64,000 nucleotides of DNA, from contig JBBDHG010000445.1 in assembly GCA_037951165.1 (NCBI GenBank), positions 402,001 to 466,000 on the forward strand. The letters are read 5' to 3'. The notes under the pieces were generated by a model, which worked only from the letters and a program-made list of their open reading frames with translations, was not told the DNA's origin and did no database searches. The position numbers and the translations under genes were made by a program. Numbering within the stretch: the first letter of the stretch is position 1; each line of letters begins with the position of its first letter. Of the stretch, positions 50,037 to 62,620 are shown one piece after another. Source of the stretch: Lophius americanus (lineage: Eukaryota > Chordata > Actinopteri > Lophiiformes > Lophiidae).

Positions 50037-51717
50037 AAGTGGGTCATTGTGGTACTGGTTGTGATTGGCTAGGTTTCCTGAGGAGAATAAGAAATGGAAT
50101 GGATTGGTTCGCTGCTGTAGCAAACACAGGAATATATCCACAGGGACCTGGGAGCTGCAAGGAACTCTGGGAAACCAAAGCAAGGCTCTATATGAAGGGA
50201 GGGTTGGAGGGCAGAAATGCAGGAATGAATGAGTGAGAAGTAGGAGAAGGAACCAAGGGGAGGAGAACTGGTGCATAAATCTCTGAGTGTAAACATCATA
50301 TAGATTAAATAAAGAGCCTTAATAAGATAAGTAGATCTTATTTTTTACAAGTTCTAGTGGTTTCAGGCCTGTCCAGATTGGGTACAACCCCGTGTCCTGA
50401 GCGGTCCAACCAAGTTGACCGCGTTAACCCCTGGTGTGAATGAAGCCCCGTTACATTGAGGACCCTGTAACTCTGTTTGGATCGTTTAAAACAGGGGTTT
50501 CTCAAAGTGGGGTCATTAGCTAGGAGGTCCGTGAAAACTTTATACTGTGAGATTAAGCTGGACCATTAAAAATGCATGAAAACTGCGGTGGAAGACTCAG
50601 CACTAAAAACACGGACGGTCATTGAACACAACATGGTGACATAAGTGCTCCCATAAGCAGGTTCATTTAAAAGCTTTATAATACATTTAGTTCCACTAAC
50701 ATCTACGACTATAAATGGTAGTAAACATATAATCCATCTGTTTTATGATTTTGAGGGGCTCCTTGTAAAATGTTCTCCGCTGTAAGGCCTCCCTGGCCCC
50801 GCAAAGTTTTGGAGGCCGAATGGGAATCGCACTCTCTCAGAATGCTCGTGTCCACGGCCCAGTCTGCTGGTGTCCTGTATCAAACAACAAGAAGCCAAAA
50901 CCGGCGTAATGGATGACATGCTGTCTGATGTCCATTTGATTTACTCTAATCTAAATCACATGTCGTGTCTCAGAAGGGAATCAGCCGATGGTTTGTGCGT
51001 GTTACAGCAAAATCCACCTCTCGACAATTTCCCACAGCTTTCCTTCAGAAGTGTGCACACGTGAAAGTTCTTGAGTCAGTCTTCTTCTTCTAAACGCTAC
51101 AAAATCTGTCTACGCTACAGAAAGTTCAACATTAAATTGAATGCAGTACATTTTTCCCTTCCTTAAAAAAATCTTTTGAGCTACTCTTTGAAGTGCATCT
51201 CATTTTAAAGCTATTAAAAAACCCAACTCATGCGATTCCTCCATCTACAGCATATTTATGAAATGTTTTTTTATATATGAATATAGGCTCATACTTCATC
51301 ATCGTCATCTTTTACTCCCTTCAAACAGTCACCTGTTTTTTTTGAGCATTTTGAATGATTTTGAATTATTAAGGAATCCTTCCTTATAAATTAAATCTAA
51401 TACAATCAGTTATTTCCATTTCTCTTTTTTTAATCAAAAATATTCTGCAGACCTGTAAGTGCTCAGCAGGGAACAGAGATTTGATCAGAATTAGTCACCC
51501 GAGATGTTTATGGAGTACAGTTTATGTAGGATCCCCATGAGTTGTTACCATGGTAACAACATATTATATTCTAACATCAGATGGTAGTAGCTGTTGTGTA
51601 ATATTTAGCCAATATTTAGCCATATTTAGCCAGTTTCCACACGAAAGACAATTAAAACTAAACATTCAGACAACTAAGTTTAACACACTACTATTAATTC
51701 TATTCTTATCTGTCACC

Positions 51718-51800
51718 ATTTATCCTGTGCAGGGTTACAGAGGGGCTGGAGCCTATCTCGGCTGACACTGTGGCAAGAGGGTGAGGCACACCTTAAATGC
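51718..51800. repeat. Short fragment of the same interspersed repeat
   Basis: Contains gcagggttacagaggggctg and gagcctatctcggctgacac, the 5'-side landmarks of the repeat at 7505-7815. Confidence 0.5.
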
Positions 51801-52784
51801 ACCTGGACTGTGTGTTTTTGTACTGCGGCATGAAGCTGGAGCACCAGGACGGAACCTCATTTGAGGCTGGATAGTGGTGGTGGCGGCGGCTGATTACTCT
51901 GCTGATGGATCTGCTGATGGATCCGTGAAGACTGAGTGCAGACGTGGGAAATAGAGGGTGTAAAATGAATGAAGAGAACTGAGTGGCTGAGCAGTAATCC
52001 TCCTCCTCATGGCCTGGAACAATTACCGCAGATGATGTCATCCTGTGGAATGCCGACGTCTGCGGAGGATGCTCACACCGTTGTGCTGGCTTAGTCATTG
52101 CACTCACCAGCCCCACGGCCTGTCAGGTGGATTGCCCCGCCTCCAGCATTCCAATGCTCCGATCCCGGTCATGCTGCCCCAGCTGAGGTATTCTTCCTCT
52201 GTCGTTTTCTTCATGCCTTTCGAAAGCCGTGGGTTAGGGAGTTCTCTATTGGACGAGGTGGACGCAGGCATGGTCGTTATTTCTTTACGAACCGTGTCTT
52301 CAGACAGAAAATCAGTGTTTTTAAATGAAAATTATCACTTTCAAAATGTAGGAATGGATTTTTTTCTCACACTGGGCAATAACAGCGAGTGGCGTGTTTT
52401 GAGTGTAGAATGTGGCCGTGGTGGGGGACTTTAGGAAACTAAAAATGCTGATCTTCAGAAGGGAGAGTCTCTGTCACAGCAGTAGTGTGGAATGTCTCAT
52501 CTCTCTGACATCATGCTGCGTCTCCGTCCGAACTCTGCTGCTGGAGAAGCTGTGACTGAAATGACTTCAAGCCCTGTAAAGTGTTCTGGTCAACAGATGC
52601 TTAATTTCCACACTTTTAGTTTGTCAGCTTATTTACTTAATCCAGTTTGTTGTGTCCATCAGCTGGAGAGAGGAGTGAGGAGAGAGGAGAGAGGAGTCCC
52701 ACTTTCAAAGGAAGGAAGGATTGCAGACTTTTATGCCCCGGGCTTCGCCTCACAGGCTGCACACCGTTTACGATTAGTGGATAA

Positions 52785-53095
52785 TATACGCTTATCAGCC
52801 ACAACATTAAGACCAGTTACCTGTTCTAAAGTTATCACAGATGGCTAAACGTACAAGTTTGACTTCAGCCATAACATTAAAACCACCTGTGTAATATCGT
52901 GTGCTGCAGTAGCTCTTCTGAAAGCTTGAATAACGCAGACCAACCTTCACTCAGAGAGTGAAGGTTGAGCATTTGGGCGCTGCTGACTCACCGGTGAACA
53001 TTACTTTGACAATCTTACCACTACAGACTAGGAGCATCCAAACAAGCAGTGTAGTTTTGGAGATGCTCTAAAAACCAGCACAATTTGACCTTTGA
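52785..53095. mobile_element. Degraded Tc1-like ends
   Basis: Two terminal-like sequences occur close together: tatcagccacaacattaaga at about 52794 and cagccataacattaaaacca at about 52866, followed by ttttggagatgctct at about 53056, another landmark of the same Tc1-like family. Rearranged. Confidence 0.5.
52941..52967. repeat. Perfect 12-bp hairpin with 3-nt loop
   Basis: caaccttcactc, aga, gagtgaaggttg. Lies within the rearranged Tc1-like remnant. Confidence 0.9.
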
Positions 53096-53819
53096 CCTCA
53101 ACGCAGAGTTTGTTTGTTTTCTTTATATCCCACAGAGCCAAGAATACTATAAAACGAGAGTGCCTGTCTGTAAGGAATGGTTAATATTCTTCAGGAAAGA
53201 TGGTGTTTAGCATTGCATCACATTTTTCAACAGGTCTCGGCAAGAAAAGACATGTTCTATGAAGACCTAAAGATTCTTTTCATTAAGGCGTTGAGTAATT
53301 AGAATTTCAAAAAAGATGCATTTTGTGATGTATCTGAGAAAATCACTTCTAGTAAGTGTTGTATTGAGCTATTTAGACTGTTCTTACTGGATTTCTTTTT
53401 GCAAACACCTGATGAAGAGAATATTTAGCCATTAAATCAAATATACTAGTCTACAAATGTTTGAGGATTGGGTCTACAGTTTTGGCTGTGTCTGGAGGAA
53501 TATCTGGAACGATCCTTTAAACAGGCGCCACCTGCCTTCAGTAACAGGTGAGTTGACAGTAAATAAAGAGGGAGGCTTAGAGAATACCGAAGACTGCAGG
53601 AACAGCTGTGCCTGTGTGATGCAGCCAGTATTTACAGTTTAAAATAGATTAGATCTGCTTTTTACCAACTGCAAAAACCTGGAAAATCTTTCACCAGGAC
53701 CCAAAATGACTCACACAAACGGACTCACACAAGTATTTAGATGGAGTTTCTCTAAATCCATTCAATTCTTCGAGATTTTGTTTTGATCGCATTTCAAACC
53801 CCCTCTTCTTTCTGTAGTG

Positions 53820-54010
53820 GCGTTTGTGTGTGGCGCATGCGCAGTCCGACCACTTTGCTCTCGTTGAGGGTTTAGAGCGCGCGCCTGTCCGTTGGTCGGA
53901 CGGGAGTTGATCGGAGTCCGGACACCTGGCGGACGGATGCTCGGTGTCGGAGCTCTCAGACACTCAGACAGGAGACAGAGAGGGCGTCATTATCGATTAT
54001 TGATTCCTGA
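53820..54010 (+). promoter_or_regulatory. CpG-rich promoter of a downstream + strand gene
   Basis: Many CpG dinucleotides in an otherwise AT-rich neighbourhood, with an NRF-1 consensus (gcgcatgcgc, 53833-53842), a hallmark of vertebrate CpG-island promoters. It leads into an exon ending in a strong donor at 54089. Confidence 0.65.
53833..53842. promoter_or_regulatory. NRF-1 binding site
   Basis: The palindrome GCGCATGCGC matches the core NRF-1 motif exactly. Confidence 0.65.
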
Positions 54011-54088
54011 CAGAGTCTGTCGGAGGAGTTGAGCGCTTCAGACGGACAGGACTCTACTTTCTTCATCTATCCATCACCTCCTCCTCCG
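53900..54088 (+). other. Probable 5'UTR first exon of a downstream gene, perhaps znf385b
   Basis: GC-rich sequence without a long open frame ends in ctccg followed by the consensus donor gtaagt at 54089. The exon start is approximate. In human, ZNF385B is the next gene 3' of CWC22 and on the same strand, and has large introns, so znf385b is the leading candidate. No coding exon of it is in the window, so the identity rests on gene order only. Confidence 0.5.
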
Positions 54089-54089
54089 G

Positions 54090-54620
54090 TAAGTCACCTT
54101 CTTCCACCACCACCTCCTCTTTTTCTATTATTTTCTTCTACTCTTAGCTTTGTTGTCATTCTTCCTAACGGCATTGCACTTTTTTTGTTGCATGTTTTAA
54201 TTTAAATAAAATCTAATTTCAGGTTGCGTCTACAAATCCTCCTTCTGTATTTTCCTGTTTTCTTCTTTCTTCTCTCACTTCCCCAACTCCTATTTTTTCT
54301 CCGTGTCCTCCTCCTCTGCTGTCCCTTATTTCCTACTGCTTTTCCTCTTACCCTCATTTCCCCTTCCCCTCCTTTTCTAATCATCTTTATCTTTTTCTTA
54401 TTTCCTACTCCTAACCCTAACCCTCTTCTTCTCCTGTTTTTCTCTCACTTCCTCCATTTTCGCTCCACTTCCTCAATTCCTCCTTCTCCATTTCTTCTTC
54501 CTTATCTCTCTTTTTTCTTTTTCCCAATTGCCTCATCAGCCTCTTCTCTTTCTCCCATTTCGCTCTTTTACTCCCTCTCTCCTCCATTCCCCCCCTTTTT
54601 ACCTCCTCCCTAACTCTCTC
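54090..54620 (+). repeat. Polypyrimidine-rich tract
   Basis: About 530 bp with C and T strongly dominant on the + strand. Includes two telomere-like units (ctaaccctaaccct, 54411-54424). Confidence 0.85.
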
Positions 54621-55040
54621 CTTGATAGTTTGAGGTTATTAGAGGATTTAAGCCTGCAGTGATCCTCAGACTGTCCGGATCACTTTCATGCTGCTCCTGT
54701 CACTCAGAAAAATCATGTCTGACTCTTTCCTCTCAGTCTATTTTTCCTTTTGATCATTTTATATGACTTGTCTCTCTGCATTAAACATTAAAAATAAATA
54801 TTGTCTTACATCAATGTGGAAGGCTTATCCTGGAATGTGGATTCTTGATCTTCTATTTGCTACTTCTTCATCGTTGCAAACAATTTCAAGCCTTTTCTCT
54901 CTTTTTTGCATAAAAAATAAAATAGGTAAAAAAAAAAACTAAAAAAAACACCAACACATAAGCAACCATGATTCTCCACCAATTGTGGAACATGCCGCTG
55001 ATAATCCGGATCATAATCCAAATCTGCGAGATATATAAAT

Positions 55041-55120
55041 ACACTGACTAGCCAGAACATTAAAACCAACTATTTAATATTGTGCAATTCCAGGCTCAAC
55101 AGGCCTACTTAAATGCCCCT
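55041..55120 (+). mobile_element. Tc1-like terminal fragment
   Basis: Contains actgactagccagaacatta and aaccaactatttaatattgt, diverged from the same terminal sequence as 14765. Confidence 0.5.
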
Positions 55121-56403
55121 TTGGTAATCAATCAAGTCTCTATCTATGTATCTAATAATCTCAATCAATCTATTTTGAGTCATCCTAAATATTTCTACGA
55201 AGTCAACAAGATAAAGTTTCAATAATGAGTCAATAATGAGGATAAATATAGTATACTATTCTTGAGGCAAGTCATATCAGGTAGATTTGGACGAAAATCG
55301 GGGACAACTGTTAGGATGTAAAAAAGAGCTCCCCTTAGTGAGTTAAATGGGAACTATTAGAGTAAAATACGAAACTAACGAGATACTGTAGATCCCCTTG
55401 AGTTCATTCATATTCACCAAATTAGGGCAAAATTCGACCAATGATTGAGAAATTATGGCCCCAAAGCTTTTGGAGCTAAAGCAACCCCTAGTGGTGAAAA
55501 TATGCAAATAAAATCAAAAAGTAATCCAGTTCTTGCTCGCAAAAAGATGTAGGGGGCTACAAACTTTTAAAATGATCCATGGAACAATTTTTGAGTTATC
55601 GCGTTAACACGAAGGATCTTTAGCCAATGAGGTGGGGATGAAGATTCCATTATATCCTCTTTTTAGGGGTATAACTGTGACCTAAATTAAGAAAGGAGTC
55701 TCCTTCGTGGCTGAATGTTTCCTACAGGTTCATGTCATTGATTAGAAGAGATGGAAGAGCAACATCCAGAATAAGAAATAACACAGCATTCTCTCAAGTG
55801 AACTATTTGTTTTGTCTCTGCCATCGAATCTGTCTTTTATTTTTAATTTTTTCCATCCGATCTCTCTCAGTCCGTCATTAATCAATATTAAACGGAGAGA
55901 AAAACCCAGCTCATCGTTTTAAATGACAAGCAGCTTATTACATGTAAATCTGCTTGTCAGTTAATCAAAATGGAGATAAAAATTAATCTGCAATGATTAT
56001 TGAATCAGCAGCTGTATTGTTATATAAAATTCAATGATTCTGCTGCCTTAAAGCGTCAGACGTCTTCATCATAGTAAATTTGATGATTATGCAGTATTGA
56101 TCGTTCATAAAAAAAGAAGACCCTAAAATGTCAATTAGCATATTTTACTGTTGTTCTATAAACTAAATAAAGGATTAAACCATTAAAAAATTGGAAGGGA
56201 TGAAAACCTTAGTGGAGTTGTTTTATTCAGTTTTACTTATATCAAACGTGCAAAGAAATGAAATGTGTTGTACTTGTTTCTATATTGTCAGATAAACCCT
56301 TTCCAAGTCTGCGCACACTCACAGCAGTCCAAATCTCTGCTGCTGCCTCTCTTTCTGTCACGAAGATGCTCGTAATTTTCATGTAGGTGACAGTATGACA
56401 TGA

Positions 56404-56446
56404 TGTGTGTGTGTGTTTGTGTGTGTTTGTGTGTGTGTGTGTGTGA
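56404..56446. repeat. Interrupted (GT)n microsatellite
   Basis: GT run with tttgt interruptions. Confidence 0.9.
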
Positions 56447-57018
56447 GTGTGAATATAGCGCCCTCTGCAGCTCAAACAGAAACAGGCCACAAACCTACAT
56501 CTTTAACTCTTAATCCTTCTTTCATATGTCTTACATTCCCTTCTTCCTTTCCTTAATCACTCTTCTTTCTTTTTTTCTTAGCTTTGTTTAATGAAATCTA
56601 ATTTCCCTGCTCCTCTTCCTCTCAATCTCCTCCTTTCCTCACTCATCTCCTCCCCTCCCTTACTATACCCACAACGTATCTACAGCTGCCTTTACTCCTT
56701 TACCTCCACTTTCATTTTTCTTCATTTATTTCCCCACACCTGAACCGGCTGTCATCTCTCCTGCTGCTGCTTTTAAAAGGAGAAATTAAATGGGCCCTTT
56801 ATGTCCTTCCCTCCATCTTTCCCTAGGAGAAAAGGTTTTTCTCTTACTGTGGTTCCTCCTGATGAAGTGAAGATGAAGACTTATAGCATCATGACTAGTA
56901 TGAAAGACGGTAGACTGTACGGACTAGTTATTAGACTAAAATTATGAGCCATTAGATTGTACTAAGTACTAAACCTGCTATTATATTGTACAAACCAGTT
57001 GCTACACAAAAGTAACAT

Positions 57019-58433
57019 GCTGGTTGACTATACTGACTAGTTGTTAGACAAAAGTAACATGCTGGTTGACTATACTGACTAGTTGTTAGACAAAAGTAAC
57101 ATGCTGGTTGACTATACTGACTAGTTGTTAGACAAAAGTAACATGCTGGTTGACTATACTGACTAGTTGTTAGACAAAAGTAACATGCTGGTTGACTATA
57201 CTGACTAGTTGTTAGACAAAAGTAACATGCTGGTTGACTATACTGACTAGTTGTTAGACAAAAGTAACATGCTGGTTGACTGTACTGACTAGTTGTTAGA
57301 CAAAAGTAACATGCTGGTTGACTGTACTGACTAGTTGTTAGACAAAAGTAACATGCTGGTTGACTGTACTGACTAGTTGTTAGACAAAAGTAACATGCTG
57401 GTTGACTATACTGACTAGTTGTTAGACAAAAGTAACATGCTGGTTGACTATACTGACTAGTTGTTAGACAAAAGTAACATGCTGGTTGACTATACTGACT
57501 AGTTGTTAGACAAAAGTAACATGCTGGTTGACTATACTGACTAGTTGTTAGACAAAAGTAACATGCTGGTTGACTATACTGACTAGTTGTTAGACAAAAG
57601 TAACATGCTGGTTGACTGTACTGACTAGTTGTTAGACAAAAGTAACATGCTGGTTGACTGTACTGACTAGTTGTTAGACAAAAGTAACATGCTGGTTGAC
57701 TGTACTGACTAGTTGTTAGACAAAAGTAACATGCTGGTTGACTGTACTGACTAGTTGTTAGACAAAAGTAACATGCTGGTTGACTGTACTGACTAGTTGT
57801 TAGACAAAAGTAACATGCTGGTTGACTGTACTGACTAGTTGTTAGACAAAAGTAACATGCTGGTTGACTATACTGACTAGTTGTTAGACAAAAGTAACAT
57901 GCTGGTTGACTGTACTGACTAGTTGTTAGACAAAAGTAACATGCTGGTTGACTATACTGACTAGTTGTTAGACAAAAGTAACATGCTGGTTGACTATACT
58001 GACTAGTTGTTAGACAAAAGTAACATGCTGGTTGACTATACTGACTAGTTGTTAGACAAAAGTAACATGCTGGTTGACTATACTGACTAGTTGTTAGACA
58101 AAAGTAACATGCTGGTTGACTATACTGACTAGTTGTTAGACAAAAGTAACATGCTGGTTGACTATACTGACTAGTTGTTAGACAAAAGTAACATGCTGGT
58201 TGACTGTACTGACTAGTTGTTAGACAAAAGTAACATGCTGGTTGACTATACTGACTAGTTGTTAGACAAAAGTAACATGCTGGTTGACTATACTGACTAG
58301 TTGTTAGACAAAAGTAACATGCTGGTTGACTGTACTGACTAGTTGTTAGACAAAAGTAACATGCTGGTTGACTATACTGACTAGTTGTTAGACAAAAGTA
58401 ACATGCTGGTAGACTGTACTGACTAGTTGTTGA
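57019..58433 (+). repeat. 42-bp minisatellite: 33 complete copies and one partial
   Basis: Unit starts gctggttgac at 57019 and repeats every 42 bp to 58404; a partial, diverging unit follows at 58405. Complete units differ at a single position (ctatactg or ctgtactg). The order of A and G forms is 6A 3G 5A 6G A G 6A G 2A G A. Degenerate relatives of the unit flank the array on both sides (about 56890-57018 and 58434-58600). Confidence 0.97.
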
Positions 58434-58702
58434 ACTGTTTTAACTTGCTGTTTAACTGCACTTGTGAGTTATTAAGCCATCCTAACTGTTTTAAAAACCA
58501 TTTGCTTGCTGGTAGAGTGAGTAAAATGTTGTTTGGCTGCACTAGTGAAGCGTTAGACTGCGGTAAAGGACTAGTAAGGAACAGCTGGTTTGCTTCGTTG
58601 TACAGTAAAGGTGGATTTTGTAGCACACTCACTCTCTCCTCCGCATAAATCAATGTTACCTATTTATGACAACATTTCTGAACACTGTGTGTGTGTGAGC
58701 AT

Positions 58703-58704
<2 letters not shown>

Positions 58705-58765
<61 letters not shown>

Positions 58766-58789
58766 TGTGTGTGTGTGTGTGTGTGTGTG
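58705..58789. repeat. (GT)n microsatellite
   Basis: 85-bp GT run with one C interruption, just beyond the degenerate edge of the 42-bp array. Confidence 0.95.
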
Positions 58790-59425
58790 CCAGGACTCCG
58801 GCTGTGGGCAGATTGAGAAGCAGCATGTTGTTACGTCAGGACAGATTAGTTGGAAACCAGCAGAGCACAACACTCACACTGACAAACACACATGAATGTT
58901 CCTGCAGAATTATCTCTGTGTATTTTCTGCGTGTGTGTGTTTAGAGATAGCTGGCAGGTGTATCGAGCTCTTTGTAACAACTTTATTGTTGTTCTGTTAA
59001 AGGAGCAGAGGAATAAATGTTGCATAAATATTTATGTAAGGTTCATATTTTCATCAATCATTTCATGACTGATGGAATAGTTTAGATTTTATGAACAGTA
59101 CAGTACATATATATATAAATATATGTATGTACTTTATTCCTGACGTATAAGATTTTACGTCTGGGAAAAAAATGAAGGGGGATAGAGCCGAAAGAAGTTG
59201 TTATGTGCCGTATTATCTCTCATCTGTTTCAGGTCCTTCAGGTTGTTTCGGGAGCTAAGCTAAGCTAGCCATATTTGTCAGACAGTCAGTAAGGAAATAG
59301 ATATTGTCCATAATGATAAGTTTTTCCCTTAGAAAATAAAACCCCTCATAAATCTGTGCCTCTGCAAAATCTGGTCGGATCCCTGCTCAAAATGGATTAG
59401 TGTTGATGACACTTCACAAACACAA

Positions 59426-59465
59426 CCACACACACACGCACGCACACACACACACGCACGCACGC

Positions 59466-59501
<36 letters not shown>
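59426..59501. repeat. (CA)n with CG interruptions
   Basis: CA-rich run interrupted by cgcacg motifs. Confidence 0.92.
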
Positions 59502-59502
<1 letters not shown>

Positions 59503-59690
59503 CTACTAAAGTAACAAGTGTATTTATTTCCCCTCTGGGATGTTTTCCTGTCACTTAAGCAGTTATATTGGAGTACTGTAGTACGAGAGCTTAGCTAGCT
59601 TAACGCTGCCTGCTGTACTTAGTGCAACAAGCTAGCCACCTCATTACTCTCATTCTGTCTGCAGTGATTTATGGCGCTAACCCTGGTTTT

Positions 59691-59754
59691 GTGTGTGTGT
59701 ATCTGTGTGTGTGTGTGTGGGGGTGTGTGTGTGTGTGTGTGTGTGTACGTGTGA
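59691..59754. repeat. Interrupted (GT)n microsatellite
   Basis: GT run broken by atct and ggggg. Confidence 0.92.
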
Positions 59755-60794
59755 GTCTGCACCTGCTCGCTGTGCCGTAGCAGGAAGTTTGTAATAAATT
59801 CCCCTCATGTGACAAAAAGGAAGTGATGACATTAATGAAATGCGATCGGATGATTATCATGAAAACACAATTAATTGCAGATTGAGAGTGAAGTACATGA
59901 AGAAAAAGTTGACTACGTGTGTGAAATAGAATGTGTGTGTTTGCAGGACAGGAGTGATGAAGTGTTTGTTTTCGATTTGTGTCCCTGAGGAATTACAATG
60001 CATGCACACACCCACGCAAACACACACACATACACACACACACCCACACACATCGAGGTTGCCAAGGTCAATCTGACAAATATGCACACTTATTCGCTCT
60101 GTCTGCATTCAGGAGGCTGCAAGAGGTTACCAGAAGTTTAACCTTTGAGACAAACGGACCATGACCGCTCTAATCCAGGTGAATCCAGCAGAAGATGATG
60201 TAATGATTTTAGATCGCCACATTAAAGTTCTCGTTTCATTCGTCAGCCTTGTCTACCAGTTTTGGCCGGGGAAAATGGGGAGGTTTTAATAAGTCAGGTT
60301 TTGTGTAAAACTCAGATTATAGTTTTATACCCCTACACGAGGTATATAATCACGATATTCATGATCAAATACATGTAATTACAAGAAATGTTAAAAGTCC
60401 TTGTGACTTGTAAACTGGATAGCCAACACAAGGAAGAAAAAAAAACTTGAAGCAATAAAAATTGGAATGGATTGAATTCTTCTCTGAAGAGCAAAGAAAG
60501 GATTTCATTAGCACTAGCTCTAGTCCAAATCGATCCTCACTGGTAACGTTTCAGGGCTTCTAGCTAAATCCTAAAGCTAATAAGCTAACTGTTAAAGCTG
60601 AACTTTTTTTGGACCAACCCTAAGCAAAACATGAACCATTGGATCAATTGGTCCTTTTCTGCCTGTACGACAATGCAATGTCGACAAATGCGGTCAACGG
60701 TACTGTTAGCCTGCAGGGTACCGTATCTAAGTATAGATGAAAACATATTATCTGCTGTGGCGACCCCTTAAAGGAACAGCCAATAGAAGGAGTC

Positions 60795-60960
60795 CCACCC
60801 AAGTGTCCTGAGGAAAACTACCGAACAAGCGTCGGGGTCAGGGAACCAACAACGCGTGCTAATACCAATATCATCCAATCCTACAGAAGAGCTACTGTAG
60901 CACAAATTAATTATACCAGTTATGATAGAAATGTCAATGCACTGGAGAAAGGGTTCCTAC
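60795..60960 (+). mobile_element. Internal fragment of Tc1-like transposon
   Basis: Contains aatcctacagaagagctact, gtagcacaaattaattatac and cagttatgatagaaatgtca, matching the transposase region of the same family. Frame destroyed. Confidence 0.65.
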
Positions 60961-62344
60961 AAAATTATATTCTATGGCTGATTGGTGGCAATTCAATAAG
61001 AAGCTAAAGAGAAGAGAAGCAGATGGTTTACTGCAATGCAATTTCAAAAGCAACAGTAGTCACTTAAATGTGGATCTGTGGTTGAGCACCTGTGATGAAC
61101 AGATCCTCAAAGATCTTGTCAGGTTGTGCACCTGACAACCTGTCTTCTTCTCAGCTTTATAAAGTGGTCCTAATGGTAAAGGATCACGTAAAAGAAGTTC
61201 ACGTGCGTCATTGAACGTCCTCTCTCTGGCCATTTCTGCAAACATCAGCGCGGCTGTTTGCACACATGTCTCTCTGATAACATGAGTCAGGAGACCAAAG
61301 TCAGTCCACATATGAACAACGAGTTTATTGTAAGGATCTTTATCAAGTCCATCTGCCTTTAATTTTACGAACAGTCAGTCCAGCCCAAGCTGTACATACA
61401 TTACTTTTCCTTCTAACTCAATAAGTGAATATATATGGAAAGACTCCACCCACAAATCCTGGCTTGTGTATGGAGGGTCAAAAACACAAAGAATAAAGAT
61501 CTGTTTGCAGATGTGGCTTATTTAATGAAGACATAACTCTCACAGTGACACAGAAAAACAGACTGCTTCTGAATGCCAGCAGGAACGTTGTGGTTAAATT
61601 AATCTTGTCAAAACAGAGTCAAAGCGTCTTTTATGTGAAGGTTATGGTGAAATTTAGACATAACATGAGCCTCTTCATCTTCCTCTCTGTCAAACGTGAG
61701 CCTTTACTTTAAAAATCCTTAAGGGTGGAAACAAATGAGCGCCCTAACCTAAACTTACCTGCTGAGGTGTGTTTGTCTCATGTTTCTTCTTCCATTAGTT
61801 GAGTGGAGAAACTGTTGAATGTTTGATGAGTCAGCATTTTGAGAAGGAAGTGATGTCATAGCCATCCTCTCCTCTTTCGGGACGGGGTCAATCTTTTCCG
61901 GCAGCATACTTAAGACCTCAACTTTGACTGCGAATACTTTACTACGAATTTCAGTCATGGATGTGACGAAGGCATTACAATTTGTTAGCCTGTTGGGCGC
62001 CTTTAAAAAGACAGTGTAAAAGATCCCTTTGTGACTTTGGTACAGAAGAGTTTGGCGCGCTCAAGACGCAACAATCCTGCCTTTCACAGGTTGTTTTAAA
62101 GTGTCTCAAGTCAGAACCCAGTTCTCCAAGCTCTGCAGAATTAGATCAGGCAAAGCTGAGCGAGAAAAGTTCTTATGATTTTGATGCTGTATCTTTGGAG
62201 CCACCAAAGAATTGACGTATACACTGTAAATTGCAAAAAGTTGATAAACTTGAGACTTTTCCAGGATGTACGCCATCTGAACAGGCTTAGCAGTAATAGG
62301 AAATACATGAATAATTGTACTGTGAAAAACTCCCAAGAACGAGG

Positions 62345-62620
62345 GTCAATCAATCAAACTTTATTTATATAGAACTTTTATACATGATTGAGTAACACAA
62401 AGTCATTTTCATGTTAAAAACAATCTCCCCTTATGCCCCCCAGTCACATAAAGACAAAAACGAACGACATAGTGGATCAAAGAAAGAACTATAAAAACAG
62501 TATACACATTAAAAAACAAAACAATGCCCCCCACCCATCACCATCACCATCCACATCTACGCACCAGGCAAAAAAGCAACTATGTAAAAGAACTATAAAA
62601 ACAGGAACTGTCATGATATT
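62345..62620. repeat. LINE-tail-like interspersed repeat
   Basis: Begins caatcaatcaaactttattt followed by atatagaacttttatacatg and an A-rich stretch with acaaagtcattttcatg, a form common at the 3' ends of fish LINE copies. Family not determined. Confidence 0.5.

Larger units (their letters stand above)
48831..52780. other. Intergenic sequence between cwc22 and the next gene
   Basis: Contains the (GT)n run at 49979-50035, a possible hAT/Charlie-like fragment near 50490 (ggggtttctcaaagtggggt) and the repeat fragment at 51718. No gene recognised; the open frames here are short and unconserved in appearance. Confidence 0.5.

Noticed and set aside
54411..54424. Interstitial telomere sequence
   Set aside because: Only two CCCTAA-type units within a pyrimidine-rich tract; too short to count as a telomeric relic.
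57019..58433. CRISPR-like array
   Set aside because: The 42-bp units are contiguous with no unique spacers, and the genome is eukaryotic.
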